Origin: Escarpia spicata
Taxonomy: Eukaryota > Annelida > Polychaeta > Sabellida > Siboglinidae
Length of the DNA: 64,000 nucleotides
Direction: 5' to 3'
Assembly (NCBI GenBank): GCA_963995525.1
Contig: OZ023206.1
Coordinates: forward strand, 1-64,000
The translations under genes were made by a program, and so were the position numbers. The notes under the pieces are model-generated. The model was not told the DNA's origin and did not search any database. It saw only the letters and a list, made by a program, of their open reading frames with translations. Below, one piece after another: positions 62,266 to 64,000 of the stretch (position 1 is its first letter; the number at the start of each line of letters is the position of its first letter).

Positions 62266-64000
62266 AAAAAAGTGCACTACAAATACCGTTTTGCTGTGAT
62301 ATGCATTAATTTTTTTCGAACATGTTGACATGGGACATGTTTGTCTCGTGAGTACTGAATGTACTGCTGCTTTACACAAGATAAAACATCAAATGGGGAT
62401 GAGTTTTCACACCTATAACTTACGTAATATGTTCTTGTAACTTACGTGACGGGGATAAAACGGTAACATGCATTCCCATTTGGGGTTAATCTAGTTATGT
62501 GTGTAGCTTGATATCAATCTAGCCTTCGTGAAGATTTGTAACGTGCAAAACATATATTTGGGGTAAGACCACATTAAAGATCCTTCCGCCGAAAAAAGTG
62601 CACTACAAATACCGTTTTGCTGTGATTTGCATTAATTTTTTTCGAACATTTTTACATGGGACATGTTTGTCTCGTGAGTACTGAATGTACTGCTGCTTTA
62701 GACAAGATAAAACATCAAATGGGGATGAATTTTCACACCTATAACTTACGTAATATGTTCTTGTAACTTACGTGACGGGGATAAAACGGTAACATGCATT
62801 CCCATTTGGGGTTAATCTAGTTATGTGTGTAGCTTGATATCAATCTAGCCTTCGTGAAGATTTGTAACATGCAAAACATCTATTTGGGGTAAGACCACAT
62901 TAAATATCCTTCCGCCGAAAAAAGTGCATTACAAATACCGTTTTGCTGTGATATGCATTAATTTTTTTCGAACACTTTGATATGGGACATGTTTGTCTCG
63001 TGAGTACTGAAGGTACTGCTGCTTTAGACAAGAAAAAACTTCAAATGGGGATGAGTTTTCACACCTATAACTTACGTAATATGTTCTTGTAACTTACGTG
63101 ACGGGGATAAAACGGTAACATGCATTCCCATTTGGGGTTAATCTAGTTATGTGTGTAGCTTGATATCAATCTAGCCTTCGTGAAGATTTGTAACGTGCAA
63201 AACATCTATTTGGGGTAAGACCACATTAAGGATCCTTCCGCCGAAAAAAGTGCACTACAAATACCGTTTTGCTGTGATATGCATTAATTTTTTTCGAACA
63301 TTTTGACATGGGACATGTTTGTCTCGTGAGTACTGAATGTACTGCTGCTTTACACAAGATAAAACATCAAATGGGGATGAGTTTTCACACCTATAACTTA
63401 CGTAATATGTTCTTGTAACTTACATGACGGGGATAAAACGGTAACATGCATTCCCATTTGGGGTTAATCTAGTTATGTGTGTAGCTTGATATCAATCTAG
63501 CCTTCGTGAAGATTTGTAACGTGCAAAACATATATTTGGGGTAAGACCACATTAAAATCCTTCCGCCGAAAAAAGTGCACTACAAATACCGTTTTGCTGT
63601 GATTTGCATTAATTTTTTTCGAAAACTTTGATATGGGACATGTTTGTCTCGTGAGTACTGAAGGTACTGCTGCTTTAGACAAGAAAAAACTTCAAATGGG
63701 GATGAGTTTTCACACCTATAACTTACGTAATATGTTCTTGTAACTTACGTGACGGGGATAAAACGGTAACATGCATTCCCATTTGGGGTTAATCTAGTTA
63801 TGTGTGTAGCTTGATATCAATCTAGCCTTCGTGAAGATTTGTAACGTGCAAAACATATATTTGGGGTAAGACCACATTAAAGATCCTTCCGCCGAAAAAA
63901 GTGCACTACAAATACCGTTTTGCTGTGATTTGCATTAATTTTTTTCGAACATTTTTACATGGGACATGTTTGTCTCGTGAGTACTGAATGTACTGCTGCT
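62266..64000. repeat. HOR block 25 (incomplete): return to left-edge variants
   Basis: Five copies plus the first 106 bp of a sixth (63895-64000). After H1 (62266) and an F copy ending AAATATCC (62592) come a GTGCATTAC, AACACTTTGAT copy (62918), an AACATTTTGAC-ACAC copy with ACTTACATGAC and a 1 bp loss in AAAATCC (63244), K1 (63569) and the start of an F copy. The copies at 62918 and 63244 match those at 1957 and 2283 marker for marker, apart from GGTTAATATAG in the latter. Confidence 0.85.

Larger units (their letters stand above)
1..64000. repeat. Tandem satellite array, 326 bp monomer, 196 full copies plus a partial copy
   Basis: The window is filled end to end by one monomer family. Taking the AAAAAAGTGCAC run as the start, copies begin at 1, 327, 653, 979, 1305 and so on to 63895, all in one orientation, with no spacer or insertion. 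Copies differ mainly at roughly 25 recurrent diagnostic positions plus scattered private substitutions. The block from about offset 135 to 240 (TTTTCACACC to GTGTGTAGC) is nearly invariant; offsets 35-125 and 240-315 carry most class-defining changes. The first copy is 37% G+C with 11 CpG sites. Monomer length, homogeneity and HOR organisation fit a centromeric or pericentromeric satellite; that location is inferred. I do not recognise the family by name. The array continues past both window edges. Confidence 0.99.

Noticed and set aside
63497..63682. Fourth copy of the 61-codon frame
   Set aside because: Same explanation: satellite monomer with the AAAATCC deletion.
1..64000. CRISPR array
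   Set aside because: The repeat is a full 326 bp unit without unique spacers; variation is by shared classes, unlike short repeats separated by unique spacers.
1..64000. Embedded transposon, retroelement, rDNA or tRNA
   Set aside because: Monomer starts are accounted for at 326 bp steps with only nine 1-2 bp exceptions, which leaves no room for an insertion.

Overview
The whole 64 kb window is one uninterrupted satellite DNA array. I found no gene, RNA gene, transposon or non-repeat spacer. The array is a head-to-tail tandem repeat of a 326 bp, AT-rich monomer (first monomer 37% G+C by hand count). There are 196 complete copies plus the first 106 bp of a 197th (starts at 63895), all in the same orientation. 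By eye, 187 copies are exactly 326 bp. Nine copies carry 1-2 bp indels whose net effect (-2) accounts exactly for the start of the last copy. The organism cannot be named. An array of this length and regularity implies a eukaryote, and a centromeric or pericentromeric (less likely subtelomeric) heterochromatin block from a long-read assembly. Centromere function is inference.

Linked diagnostic sites sort the monomers into a few classes, used below as head letter plus tail number. Heads: H (GATATGC, AACATGTTGAC, TTTACACAAGAT), K (GATTTGC, AAAACTTTGAT, GAAGGTAC, AAGAAAAAAC), F (GATTTGC, AACATTTTTAC, usually GATGAATTT), Y (GATATGC, AATATTTTGAC) and Q (GATATGC, AACATTTTGAC, AGACAAAAT, TATAAGTTA). 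Tails: 1 (CTAGCC, AACGTGC, CATATAT, AAAGATCC), 2 (CTACCC, AACATGC, usually CATCTAT, AAGGATCC), 3 (CTACCC with CTTCGTTAAG, AAGGATCC) and 4 (GCATGAT, CTAGCC, AACATGC, AAGGATCC).

These classes form higher-order repeats (HORs). Each of the 24 tail-3 monomers is followed directly by a monomer carrying the ACACAAGAT head marker (one variant reads ACACAACAT). Cutting the array at these junctions gives 25 blocks of 3, 5, 6, 7, 8, 9, 10, 11 or 12 monomers. Each block opens with H and closes with tail 3, and only the interior varies. Layout: 1-8.5 kb is heterogeneous with many private variants; 8.5-20 kb is an H-K4-Q-K family that grows by Q-K dimers; 20-30 kb is transitional; 30-38 kb holds an H-F4-Y family with a near-perfect 10-mer duplication; 38-51 kb holds an H-F4-Y family of 8/12/10-mers differing by even numbers of monomers; 51-57 kb is short and mixed; 57.4-62.3 kb is a near-identical 5-mer HOR; and 62.3-64 kb returns to variants seen at 1.6-2.6 kb.

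The only predicted open reading frames (four copies of a 61-codon frame on the minus strand) arise from a recurrent 1 bp deletion and start at TTG. I reject them as genes.
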